A DNA stretch of 64,000 nt from Lunularia cruciata (GCA_948567375.1 OX419757.1:27218001-27282000), one strand, 5' to 3'. Counted from the first letter of the stretch, positions 32,984-42,910 are shown. Made by a program: numbers and translations. The notes: generated by a model not told the origin, from the letters alone.

Positions 32984-33376
32984 TCAAGTACATCTAGGAC
33001 ATAACCACTGTCCCTGAGGAACCACGGTGAGGGGAGGAGTCATACATGCCATATGCCATCCTCTCAAACAACTATCACACACTAACATAGTAGCAGCTCC
33101 ACCAAAAGAGCCACATAACATACACCTCAAGCCTGCACGTACAAGTGCCAAGCTTGGGTCCATAGTACCATCAATGTTTGGGAGGTGGCATGGCGCACAA
33201 TTGCGCACATGATCCTTCCAAACAACACCATCACGTCCTTCTAACACAAGGACTCCAGATGGCAAAACCTCTCGCACTCTCAAGATAGTGCGGCCTGTAG
33301 AAACATCAAGTATCGTCGGTGCTGTCTGCTGTAGATATACATAGTCGCCTGGATGAAATCGACGGATCGAGGGTCT
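32984..33376 (-). CDS. Z1 integrase C-terminal tail plus PHD finger
   Basis: The segment opens with HPGDYVYLQQTAPTILDV and ILRVREVLPSGVLVL, an SH3-like integrase tail. It ends in a complete Cys4-His-Cys3 PHD finger: CMLC, then CDSC, then WHMAC, then CPRC just before the stop at 32,984. PHD fingers of this class usually bind histone H3 tails, so the module probably helps target integration or binds chromatin (inference). The upstream limit is a stop at 33,377-33,379 that separates it from the integrase frame. It is the last coding piece before the 3' untranslated region. Confidence 0.8.
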   Translation of the reverse strand, partial: RPSIRRFHPGDYVYLQQTAPTILDVSTGRTILRVREVLPSGVLVLEGRDGVVWKDHVRNCAPCHLPNIDGTMDPSLALVRAGLRCMLCGSFGGAATMLVCDSCLRGWHMACMTPPLTVVPQGQWLCPRCT

Positions 33377-33379
33377 TTA

Positions 33380-34348
33380 ACCTCCTCCTCAAATGGTAGC
33401 ATAGCGTAAAGTATCTCTATGCTGAGCAATCACCAAGTTCTCAAAGGCCATCGACATCACTCTCCGAAAGATCTCTGCCCACTGAGAACATGCGCTCATT
33501 CATACATCGGGGTCTTCCAAGTCCAAAACTACAGTAGCATCTCGACAAATGGCTGCAGGTAAATCTGGATCTCGTCCATAGAGTAGAAAGTATGGAGAGA
33601 AGGATGCTAAGGAGGCTTGCCGGCTGAACCGATAGCCCATGGCCAACCAAGGTAACTGGAGATCCCAATCTCCCAAGTGGCCTCTCTGCAAACCGTACTT
33701 TTGCAATCCCCTCTTCACCGTCTGAACCACTCTCTCTGCTAAGCCATCTGCCTCAGGGTGATCTCGGGATGTAATACGATGATCAATCAAAGCCTTGTCA
33801 CACAAGACCTGAAACTCCCCCAAGAACTCTGTACCCTGATCAGTCAAAACCTCAGCTGGTGCACCAAAATGACTAAGAACTCGATCCAGGAACGAGTAAG
33901 CCGTCCCTTCACTAGACTTGTCAGGAAGTGCCACCAACTCAATCCACTTGGAGAAGTGCTCCACCATCACCAAAACGTACCGATGATGTCTCACAGTCAG
34001 TGGTAAAGGTCCGGCAAAGTCCAAACTCCAACGGTAACCCAATCCCATGATAGGTAATGGATGTAACTGTGGCGTAGGAGCATTGAATGATGCTCTAACT
34101 CGGTCACAAACCATACATCTGGCAACAAATTGCTGTACCTCGGTCTGCATACCGTGCCACCAATAATGACTCTGGAGTAAGCTATATGTACGCTTTACTC
34201 CAAAATGTCCTAGCTCCTCATGAGCATGACGGACCAACTGTGGTCTCTGTGATGGAAGTAGTACTACTTGCACTCTACCATCCTCCCATACATGCAAAAG
34301 GTGTCTACCCTCCAATCTGAACCGTTTGGCTCGCTGAAGAACACGGTC
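33380..34348 (-). pseudogene. Z1 integrase core
   Basis: 33,500-34,384 is one open frame of 294 codons. It has the zinc-binding region (HAHEELGHFG, then ARCMVCDR) and the catalytic residues in WSLDFAGPLPL, LTDQGTEFL and HPEADGLAERVVQTV, giving a complete DDE set. The same frame continues after a TGA at 33,500 as QWAEIFRR...IAQHRDTLRYAT to about 33,385. A 2-bp deletion in an AG run near 34,346-34,353 puts it out of frame with the RNase H side, and Z2 keeps the two bases. The first Met is therefore not a true start. Confidence 0.85.
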
Positions 34349-35233
34349 TCTCCTTGGCCCCAACTGTGCCACCCACAACACCATTGCGAAGATAGTCCAT
34401 CACTAAGACATCATCATGAATGTCTCGCTGAACTGTACCAATATCTTCACTCTCTGGATCTGTGACCTCAATAACTCCTCCTCTATGCGCTGAGAGAGAT
34501 ACCACCAAAGCCTCTGCAAATATACACAGAAAGGCCAATGCATGCCAACCTGGCACCATCTCCTCATCTGTCTCACCATGCCAACGTGCTCCGGTCTGAT
34601 CCTGCTGGCTGGGACATGGGTTTCTACTCAACCCATCTGCATCACGGTTCACCACTCCAGGTCTGTGAACAACCGTGAAATTATACTCCTATAAAATCAG
34701 AGCCCATCGTGCAAGCTTCCCTGAAAGCTTGTCAGACTCCATCAACCACTTCAGCGGCTGATGATCAGTGATGAGAGTGAAGGGGTTACCAAATAGGTTA
34801 CATCGGAAATGTGCTACTGCCCAAACTGTTGCCAAGCACTCTCCCTCATATGAACTATACTTCACCTCCGCTGAATTGTTGGAGCGACTAGCATAGGCCA
34901 CCACAAACTCCTTCTCCTCATCATCATGCTGGGTGAGCACCGCTCCAAGCTCCAACATACTCCAATCAGTGTGAACCTGAAATGGTCGTCCCCTGATCGG
35001 TCTCCTCAAAATAGGAGCAAATGTCAACCTCTCCTTGAGCTCTACAAAAGCTCTCTCTTGCTCATCTCCCCAACACCACTCCTGTGTAAGCTTGGTCAGC
35101 TTCGTCAAGGCCTTGGCAATGGCACTAAATCCTCTAACATAGCGGCAATAGAAGTTCACCAACCCAAGGAATGCTCGCACTCTGCTCACATCCGTAGGCT
35201 GAGGAATATGTGCAATAGCCTCCACCTTGGTCT
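34349..35233 (-). pseudogene. Z1 RT connection and RNase H domain
   Basis: From the deletion junction the frame reads VEAIAHIPQPTDVSRVRAFL and GLVNFYCRYVRGF, the part of a gypsy polymerase that follows the YxDD motif. RNase H follows, with VHTDWSMLELGAVL, YSSYEGECLA and LITDHQPLKWL (Asp, Glu and Asp positions). A TAG stop at 34,689 interrupts. Beyond it HRPGVVNRDADGLSRN and the linker to integrase are readable down to about 34,349. No YxDD or upstream RT motif is present, because the core was deleted. Confidence 0.8.
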
Positions 35234-35243
35234 GCTGAACACC
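35234..35243 (-). other. Z1 deletion junction, 10-bp microhomology
   Basis: TGGTGTTCAG in sense sits exactly where methyltransferase sequence (NLLPREVLQRSYDG) turns into post-YxDD polymerase sequence. Z2 has the same ten bases on its RT side at 50,321-50,330. It also has a drifted match on its methyltransferase side near 56,457. Confidence 0.65.
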
Positions 35244-35960
35244 ATCATAACTACGCTGTAGAACCTCTCTGGGTAAAAGGTTCGTCCACCAAAGGCAAAG
35301 ACGATGAGCCCGTGATCCCACTTTGGTTGCATCTAACAATACAGCAGGTCCCATCCAAGAATGGACCTGATGTGTACTCGCCACCACTCTAGTGCGAGAA
35401 TCACCCAACAAAGGAACGTTCTCCAAAAGGTAAGCTGGAGAAATAGACTGATGAACCTGGAGATGTCGTAATATCCGTAACATCTCCCAAAACACACCAG
35501 AACGAGGATCCTGAAGACCCAAACCGCGGCCCGCACGTGTATGTCCTTGACATGGCCATCCAGAAATCACCAAGTGAACAGGCCCATGTCTCTCTAGGTC
35601 ATGCGCCCCCCAGTAAGGAAATGTCTCCTGGTAAGGCCTTCTGGTAACCTCTGACTGCTGACATCGGTAATAACTCCGGATACCGATAGGCCAAGTGTGC
35701 CACATGATGTAGAGAGACTCGCCTAGCAGTCTCATCTCTCTCTACATACAAGTACCTATGTACTCGGATACCCACCTGTAACACTGCAGCTAGTCCGGTG
35801 CTGATCCCACCAAACAACTCCAATAGGCATATCCCCTCTACTGGGTACTGCCAAGCAATGAGTGTGGTATCCAGAGGTGTCAAAGCAATTGCCTCTGGAG
35901 GCTCATCCTCACACTCATCCCCTAATGGTACGAAGGCTCCACTCCAAGCCTACTGCACCA
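35244..35960 (-). pseudogene. Z1 C5-cytosine DNA methyltransferase (Dnmt3/DRM-like)
   Basis: 35,599-35,883 holds motif I as LLELFGGISTGLAAVL, with YLYVERDETARR as the motif II-like segment. In a second frame from 35,735 come motif IV ISGWPCQGHTRAGRGLG (catalytic Cys codon 35,550-35,552), motif VI AYLLENVP (about 35,415) and a late motif SRAHRLCLWWTNL (35,287-35,313) resembling the AHRxRxFWGN segment of Dnmt3/DRM. Motif order I-IV-VI-VIII is canonical, not the rearranged order of plant DRM. One extra base in a six-C run at 35,606-35,611 causes the frame change. Motif X is lost at the deletion junction. An active copy would methylate cytosine using S-adenosylmethionine. The domain lies between protease and RT in the polyprotein. 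Confidence 0.85.
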
Positions 35961-36139
35961 ACTGATCTGCATGTTGCTGCAATGCCTCCTCTAAACTCCA
36001 CAATGGAACATCCAAGGTGGATGGAACAATCTCACTCGTACTCCATAGCCGAGTGATCTCCTCTGGTACTGGAGTATCCTCTGCATGGGCGTTCCACTCC
36101 AACAAGTCACCAGGCCAAGTAACTGCACCACTGAAAGCT

Positions 36140-36560
36140 AAAACTTATGCTGCCATGGTCCCGGACTGTAGTGAGCCAAGACTGCCACTACTGAAGCGTA
36201 CTGGTAGGCAACATACCCGTCCCTCACCAGACTGCCAACTAGGTCTATAAGAGGTTGTCTCCTCCCAATAGTCAATGCTGAAACCCATAGGGTATAACGC
36301 TGCTCCCCCAACTAGCACATCATATGACTCAGCTATCGTCGCAATAGCTTGAGCTCTCACCACCAAGCTATCAGTCGGATGACCAGGCTGAACCTGGACA
36401 ACGAGCTCTCCACGTGTGATGTACTATGTCAAACCACTACCAAGAGATGTCTGGATCTAAAATGGACACCTCTCCACATTGGTCTTCCGTAACTCCAGAC
36501 CGACAACTGCAGCCTTCCCCAACATAAGGGGCTGCGCACCAGAGTCTAACAAGACTCTTG
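36140..36560 (-). pseudogene. Z1 aspartic protease
   Basis: The active site reads RVLLDSGAQPLMLG (DSG codons 36,538-36,546). 36,145-36,366 then has ESYDVLVGGAALYPMGFSID, the segment that normally follows a gypsy protease. A frameshift immediately upstream, where the previous frame ends QESC then stop, and an in-frame TAG near 36,458 break it. The enzyme would cut the polyprotein, presumably releasing the methyltransferase. Confidence 0.75.
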
Positions 36561-37274
36561 TGGTGTATAGACCTTCCCTGAAGGTCCCACCAAACAAAAA
36601 ATCCCCCTTTGGTTATCCAATAGGACAACACCAGGTGTAAACCACGCTCTCTCAAAGGCCGGTCTAGCTGGCAACTCCTCCAGTCTAGCCGCTGCTGCCT
36701 GCCATAAACCACTGGTCGCTGAATGGATCCCATGCTCCTCACCCAAGTCAGCTCCATTACCAACCACCTCTGCTCTAGTAGTAGGAATTGCACCATCCCT
36801 ACTCTCACACAACGTGGCAGCCAACCGGAATACTGGGGCTGGGTCAACTCCCAATGTAAACATGTCACTGGCTGAAAATAAAGGATGCCGCATAATCAGC
36901 TGAGCCGCCCCCAACATCATGCTAGACTCAGTCTGTGTAGTAGCAGGTGGCTAACCAGCAGGTACTCCATCACCACCTACCACACCTACATTGGGACGTC
37001 TAGGAACCATGGATGTTGTCTGTAATGCCTCAGATAGCGTGAAAGACTAGGGAAGTCTGACCTGTCTCCCAACCTCTCCTCTCTGTGGGTCCAACTCCAC
37101 TGATGCTCCTCTAGGCTCTGGAGCACGTACTGCACTCCTAGTCACTGTTGCAGATGCATCCACCTGTGCTGCTCCGCACATGAAGTCCAAAGCATCTCTA
37201 TCACCAGCATATGAGGTGGAAGCCTCAGCACCCGAATCTGATCTCCTCTGAGCAATAGCCATACTAGCCAATCT
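36561..37274 (-). pseudogene. Z1 gag-protease connecting region
   Basis: Open stretches at 36,546-36,920 (LIMRHPLFSASDMFTLGVD) and 37,047-37,271 continue the polyprotein between the gag zinc knuckles and the protease. Z2 has the same stretch at 58,522-58,785. No catalytic motif is present. Confidence 0.6.
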
Positions 37275-37634
37275 CTACTCCAACTGCTCAATCCGAGTAG
37301 CCATAGCTATGTCAGAAGTAAGGGCAGGTACTGCACCCCTACTAGGTGTAGATCCTCTACCACCACCTCTACCACCTCGTCCTCCATGAACTGGAGCTCC
37401 TCTACTACCTACCATAGTAGCCCTACCACTCCATAACTCCGGGTGTAGGTCGAAACACCGGTCACTAGTGTGACCAAATCTGTGGCAGTGCTCACACTGC
37501 CTCTGTGCTGGCTGTGATGCACCAAAGGTATCAAGTCCGCTGCCCTGAGTACACTCTCTCCTATGGTGAGGTCCACCACAAGTCCAACAAGCAACACCAC
37601 CACTCACTGGCTGCTGCTGACCCAAAAATGAGGG
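37275..37634 (-). CDS. Z1 nucleocapsid part of gag, two zinc knuckles
   Basis: Two knuckles are visible: CWTCGGPHHRREC (CX2CX3HX4C) and CEHCHRFGHTSDRC (CX2CX4HX4C). They are followed by a Gly/Arg-rich patch (GGRGGRGGGRG) typical of RNA-binding nucleocapsid. The segment is open for 116 codons and belongs to the gag frame interrupted at 37,698. It would bind and package element RNA. Confidence 0.8.
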   Translation of the reverse strand, partial: PSFLGQQQPVSGGVACWTCGGPHHRRECTQGSGLDTFGASQPAQRQCEHCHRFGHTSDRCFDLHPELWSGRATMVGSRGAPVHGGRGGRGGGRGSTPSRGAVPALTSDIAMATRIEQLE

Positions 37635-37697
37635 TAAGGGTCTAACTCCACTAGGCCCTCCACTCGCTCCATAGGATCTGGGCTGTCCACCCTGTCC

Positions 37698-38807
37698 TCA
37701 AAAACCAACTGGGCGTGGTGCACTCTTCTGCACTCTAGAAGAAGTCACAACCGTGGATGAGGTCTCTCTACCAAATCCAGCTGTCACCACTCTCTCCTCC
37801 ACCATGTTGAGCTCAATATGCTCAGCCAAACCAAAGACTACTGCCAAAGTGGGCAAAGTAGCCTGCAACAACGTAGCATCACGAACTCTACGTCGCAACT
37901 CCCTATCTAGTATCCCATACCAAAACTGGACTGCCTAGGCCTTAGTAACCCCTTGAGTGAAACTGATCAGCCGCCTCATGCGAGTATATGCCTCGCGTAG
38001 GCTCTCTCTAGCCTTCCGCTGGAACTCCTGCAAGCTCCTCAGCTTGTCAGTCTGCACTCCCTGGTAGTTCTGCCTCAAACATAGGAAGAACTCAACCATG
38101 GGGTTAAACCCCGGTACCACACCACCTCCTGCAGCGGTACCTCCACTCGTAGTAGCACTATCTCCAGCTAGTGCACCTCCACTAGCTCCACCAACACTAC
38201 TCGAGCTAGAACTCGTGGGTACAACCGATCTACTCCTAGCCATCGAGCCTGAAGTAATGGAGACATAGTGTGGAGACCAATACTGTCTCCATAACTCAAT
38301 CTCCTCTAAATGAGCTCTCCTGAACTCATGGTAGTCATCCATCAGCGGACCCTCCAGATGTTGGAACAACCCCTTCCATGCCATGAAGAGTGTGAACAAA
38401 GTCGGGTTCCGCATCTGCTGCAGATCACACCAACTATCAAACTCCTGGATGAAGTCATCCAACTCAATGGTACCCACTGTACTAGAGTAACGCCTAGGGC
38501 CTTTGAAGGCCCCATAAATCTCGTCCATGTCCCACAACAACGGTGCGGACACACCAAGTGCACTCTCAACTAAATCAGCTCCTGTGTCGAACTCCAACTC
38601 AGAGTCAATCTCCTCCCTCACTAGGACCTGAGATACAGGCTGATACCGAGCACCACTCCGAGTAAACCCACTGCGTATTGCAAGGCTAACTCCTCTGGAA
38701 TCTCCAAAGAACTCCGTCGTGACCACGTAACTGCAACAGCAAACCCGAACCACCAACTGCAACCGCAAGTGCCCCACCACCACGTGCCAACACCAACTAG
38801 ACACCAC
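37698..38807 (-). pseudogene. Z1 gag capsid region
   Basis: A 290-codon open frame (37,935-38,807) includes TIELDDFIQEFDSWCD, LEEIELWRQYWSP, and NPMVEFFLCLRQNYQGV with a helix-rich tail. A TAG at 37,935 interrupts it where Z3 still has Gln. The next segment runs to a TGA at 37,698 after LPTLAVVFGLAEHIELNMVE. Both stops look like C-to-T changes. The true start is unclear. The Ser/Gly-rich linker near 38,110-38,220 is low-complexity. The particle-forming function is inferred from position. Confidence 0.75.
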
Positions 38808-40040
38808 CCACTAATGTAACTCTAACCAAAATAACTACACTAGGGGGGAGGCAACCTGTAACCTGCCATCATAACACGCACTCTCACGGTCTGCAGGTCA
38901 TCACTTCCTGCCTCACCGGAGAGAAACAAAGGTAGTCTGACTGGTCATCACTCCAGCCTCACCATCGAGAGCACACCAGAGCACCAACGCTCAAAAGTCA
39001 AGGCACCTCACACAAACATGGTGCACAAACAAGAAGCAGAGAATGGAGGGGATCCAATCACAAGAAATCTAAACAAAAACCCTTTCATCTCATAACACAA
39101 CACGGGACTGACTCTGCCACCATTTGGCATTTGACATAAGAGCAGTTCGTATCTAAGTCCTAAGCTACCAGGATCACCAAGAATGGGATCAAACTGCCTC
39201 TCCTAGCCAAAGCTACATGTGTATAGATACTAGTGGCGCAATCACTAGGACAACAAGTGAGGGTGGACCAGTTGGCTAGGGCACCAATCTAGGAACAAGA
39301 GATCTAGGGGTCAAACCCTGTTGCGCACAATCTAGCAAGAAAGGCAGATTTTGCAAACCAATGACCAAGATCTACTCTAAACTAGCTAGTCTCACGTCAG
39401 CAAGCTGGCTTGCTGGCCCTTCTGGCCCTTCTAGGCCTTCGTAGCCTCTCATAGCCCACAGCCCTATGCCTCAAAATGCCAAAATTCAGCCAAATGAGGC
39501 CTTTCTTGTTGCCACTTCGAACCTCCTCCAAAATTGGCAAAACTTCTCCAAATCTGCGAAACTCCTCCAAACTAGCGAAACTTCTCCAAATCTGGCCAAA
39601 CAGTGAAACTCCTCCAATTCTGGCCCAAAATCTGACGTAAAATCTGACGTAAACCCTAAAGATGGATGTCCGCCAAATCCCCCCCTAACTTTCCACTCGA
39701 GCCAAATTGACAAAACAGGTTTTTCCAAATCACAGTTTCATGAGAAGAGCTTTCCAACTCCACCTTCAATTTGACTTTCTGAACTCAACTCGCAGCAAAT
39801 TGGTCCTGCCTTCACCTCCTGAGCTCAAAATCACAACACTGCTCGAAAATTACTCCTTCTTTGCTCAAAATTTGGCCAGTGCTTCCGCACACCATCCGCC
39901 TAACTGCCAAATCTGCATCAACTGAACGAGCTTCCGCACCCTAGGGAAACACAGAACTTGAATCGAGCTACCACAATCCACCGAGCTTGGAGATACCACC
40001 AACACTCAATGTTCTTGCACCCGATTTCCCCCTGACTTCA
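38808..40040 (-). other. Z1 5' untranslated region
   Basis: About 1.2 kb between A1 and gag with no long frame in the sense direction. It matches Z3 9,090-10,540. It contains the single copy of the 74-bp unit that is duplicated in Z3, and a run of near-repeats CTCCTCCAAA/CTTCTCCAAA around 39,530-39,620. Confidence 0.6.
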
Positions 40041-40051
40041 CTTCTCTGATG
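40041..40051 (-). promoter_or_regulatory. Z1 primer-binding-site-like sequence
   Basis: Directly after A1 in sense comes CATCAGAGAAG (TATCAGAGAAG in Z3). Initiator-Met primer sites read TGGTATCAGAGC, so ATCAGAG is shared but the leading TGG is not. Primer use is uncertain. Confidence 0.4.
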
Positions 40052-40499
40052 TAATCAGATTGCTTAACACTTTCAACTCAACTCAACTCAGATCAGTACT
40101 TGATTTGTCACTCTATAAACTACCAACAACTGGGCATTGATTACAGTCAAGCCACACCCACTCAAGCATAGAGAATCCAGGTGACGCTCGCCGGCCTTTG
40201 TCCACCATAGCCAGGAACTCGAAGGCTCAACATCAGAGAAGTGAGCTCTCTGGAGCTCACTTTGAAACTATACCCCTGGACTCGAGCTAGCCCTGAAATC
40301 CTAACGGTCCCGCTGACGGCACACTCGATGGTGCAAACAGTGCAAAGTGATGGTGGGCCCCACCGTGAAGTCAGTACCCCGAACACCAAATCTGACCATT
40401 GGAAAGTAGTCTCTGAGATACTACTGAAATAACTCTAACTACTATCACTGGAACTCCAGTGTCCGAGCATCTAGACATGGAACTACAAATGGCGTGACA
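40052..40499 (-). repeat. Z1 repeat segment A1 (outer 5' end)
   Basis: This 448-bp segment matches A2. In sense it starts TGTCACGCCATTTGTAG and ends GCAATCTGATTA. Unlike A2 it is not followed by B. Confidence 0.9.
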
Positions 40500-40503
40500 G
40501 CTC
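40500..40503. other. Z1 target-site duplication, right copy (GCTC)
   Basis: See the left copy at 32,152-32,155. The exact 4-bp match fixes both element boundaries. Confidence 0.85.
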
Positions 40504-41836
40504 CTTTCTCAAGGTAGGGTTCAAAGCAATCAATTGGCCCACTGTGATGTTAGCCTTGTGACTACCAACATCCTCCAACACATTGTAGTTCCATTGTTGC
40601 TTTGAAATCAAGAAATCCTCCATCCCTAACTTCTTCCTTGGAGTCTTTTTTGTTGATGTGTTGAGGTGCGAGTGCTCCTAGTAGACATAGGAGTATCTTT
40701 GCTTCGAGTAAATCCTTGAGAAGAGTGAACATCCTCTGCAAAATGAGCTCTCTTCTTCTCTTGTGCCAAAAGCTCCAAATTAAGACTTTTAGAGTTTGAG
40801 CACTCTCCCTTCTCATACTTGCTCTCCACCACATCCATGGATGCTATCCCCTTACCTTTTTTTGGATTAGGAGCCACTTGGTTTTTACTACCACCCTCTT
40901 TCCCTCTATTGGTCCCTCATAACCCATTCCTCCATGGTAAGTGGAATTTAGGCAATTCCTTTGGATATGGCCTCTTCCTCCACAACCAAAACAATTTCTT
41001 TCATTGAAATTGTTGGCTGGTTGAACTCCTCTATATGGATAGTTTCTATAACTCCTAGGCCCTCTCCCTACATTCGGATCTACCTCTCTCTTCTCCCATA
41101 GTTGCACCACCTTGATCTTGAGATCCGCAAGTTGTTTCGTGATGGTTTGAAGTGGATCCTTTGGTGGAGGTGCAAGAATTGGAGCAACTACTACTTGTGG
41201 TGCAACCCTTGTCACCAAAGTATCAGAAGTTCCACCATAATTTTAGCCTTGAGGAGGATGCATAACCTTCTTCACCACCAAATCACTCTCATTCCCTTCC
41301 AAACTCTCATCCATACGAATTGCGATCGTGATAGCTTCAACCTTGAAAGAAGGTTTCTCATATCTCACCTTGCTTCTTATTTGTGGTCTCAACCCTCCCA
41401 CAAAATTTTTGGTTAGCATGGCCTCTATGCCAATCATTGTAGTCTCCACATCATCCCCACTCTTCCTCAACACTATGCAAAATCTGGACTCTAACTTTTC
41501 CACTCTTTCCACATAGACTCTCACTTTCTCTCCATCTCCTTGCTTGAGAAATGTAACCTCAATCATCAATCTCTCATAACTCTCATCAGTAAGAAAGTTC
41601 TCAATGAGTGCTGAAGTCAAAGTCTCCCAAGACTCCTCTTCTCCATCTCTCCTCTCTCTCTTTTGGTATTTTGACTCATACCATGTAAGTGCTGCATCCT
41701 CAAAGAAATCTGGTTATAATGAGGCCCACTCATTCTTCCTCCTCTCATTTTTTCCTATGCAAGCTCTCTTGAAGTCTCTCACAAAGGCCTCCACATCTTC
41801 TCCATCCTTGCCAAAGAAAACCGGAAGTTTCCCCAT
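40504..41836 (-). pseudogene. X gag
   Basis: A probable start near 41,834 reads MGKLPVFFGKDGEDVEAF. The frame continues through LTWYESKYQKRERRDGEE and SWETLTSALIENFLTDESYE to a perfect CX2CX4HX4C knuckle, CFGCGGRGHIQRNC (about 40,970). Visible damage includes a TAA in place of Gln near 41,715, a stop near 41,243 and frame changes after 40,844. The end of gag reaches the Z1 insertion, where the frame resumes at 32,151. Confidence 0.75.
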
Positions 41837-42081
41837 CTTAACCTCTCACTATCTTTCTCTTCTCTCAATTTTTCTTTTTTTCTTTTTTTCTTTTTTCTTT
41901 TCTCTCCCTCTATAACTAATAGAGTATATACATAACTAAACCATTTGAGAGTAATCCACCCCAAGGAACCCAAAAGGTTCAGGTTGCTCCAAGATTTCTA
42001 TAGCAACATCAAATCCTAGAGTGCATATTAATCAAACCCTCATGGATAGTTTATCCATAAGTTGAAAGATTATCTCCATCA

Positions 42082-42715
42082 CTAATCTTGAGAACTAGCT
42101 GATGAAGGTGTTAGTATTTCTGTAACTGTACTAAGACTCTCTCCAAGATCCTTCACCAAAGTCTCCAAAAGTGATTTTACTCCACTACACTCATGTCCTT
42201 TTGGAAGTCCTTCAACTCCATAAACCTCACACAACTCCTTGGTCTTAGATCTTCTCCCTCCCAATCTTGGTGAAGAAGGTCCAACATGCAAACCCAAGTC
42301 AAGTAAGCCTCTCCTTTCCCTCAATCTCTTGCTCTCAAAGGTCAATGGGTATGAACTTGCCTTATGTCCCTCCTCTCCACACAGAAAGCACTTAGACCCA
42401 CTTTTTCCTCCAAGTGGTGTAGGTTTTTGGATCCTCTCAACACTCTCTTCAAATTCTATTGTAAATTTTCTTTTCCTCAAATCCACTCCTACAATCACCT
42501 CAAACCCTTAGGGAACCTTGCATAATCTCAATTTCCACTCGTGATGACCCTCCATGTTCCCAAGATGAATCTAAACACTCAAACATGCTTTTTGTTGATC
42601 TCAAACTCCTCATGCATGAGATCTCCACTCTGCAGAATTGACCCTTCCTCACAATGTCACTCAAATCTCCCAATGAGTATGTCACACTCCTCTGAAATTT
42701 TTCACACTTGATCAC
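42082..42715 (-). pseudogene. X upstream reading frame with a zinc knuckle-like motif
   Basis: Upstream of gag, 42,082-42,498 is open for 138 codons. It contains SKCFLCGEEGHKASSYP, a CCHC knuckle whose last Cys is Tyr, within a basic, Ser/Leu-rich protein. 42,500-42,715 continues upstream in a related frame. Gypsy elements do not usually have a second knuckle protein before gag. It may be an extra ORF, or a rearranged gag fragment. Confidence 0.5.
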
Positions 42716-42910
42716 AACTCTAGGGCATCTTTCCTTGCAAAATTTCAGATCTTTTCATTGAGCCATTTAGCCTAGACATCTTTCTATTAAGCACACATAT
42801 TTCAGATTTGGTCTGAAAACCACCCCCCCTCACTTCAAAAACTCATAACTCCCTGCGCAAGAATGATCTCTCTCTAATTTTTGTGGCAGCAGGTAGGGTT
42901 CTCCCTATGC

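Larger units (their letters stand above)
32156..40499 (-). mobile_element. Z1: gypsy element encoding a DNA methyltransferase and a PHD finger
   Basis: This is an 8,344-bp element with ends TGTC...GACA and a 4-bp target duplication. Sense order is A1 repeat, about 1.2 kb untranslated region, gag, protease, C5-methyltransferase, RT remnant, RNase H, integrase, PHD finger, 3' untranslated region, B1, A2, B2. It is markedly more G+C-rich than Z2 and Z3, and A1 and A2 are about 95% identical by eye, so it is the youngest insertion. It carries stops, three small frameshifts and a deletion that removed the RT catalytic core. It must therefore have been mobilised in trans, or been damaged after insertion. 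Confidence 0.9.

Noticed and set aside
33758-34006. Plus-strand open frames opposite the Z1 integrase
   Set aside because: They are shadows of the minus-strand integrase and disappear in Z2.
32156-40499. Z1 as a DIRS/PAT/Ngaro element
   Set aside because: The repeat layout is similar, but there is no tyrosine recombinase frame. A DDE integrase, an aspartic protease and a 4-bp target duplication are present.
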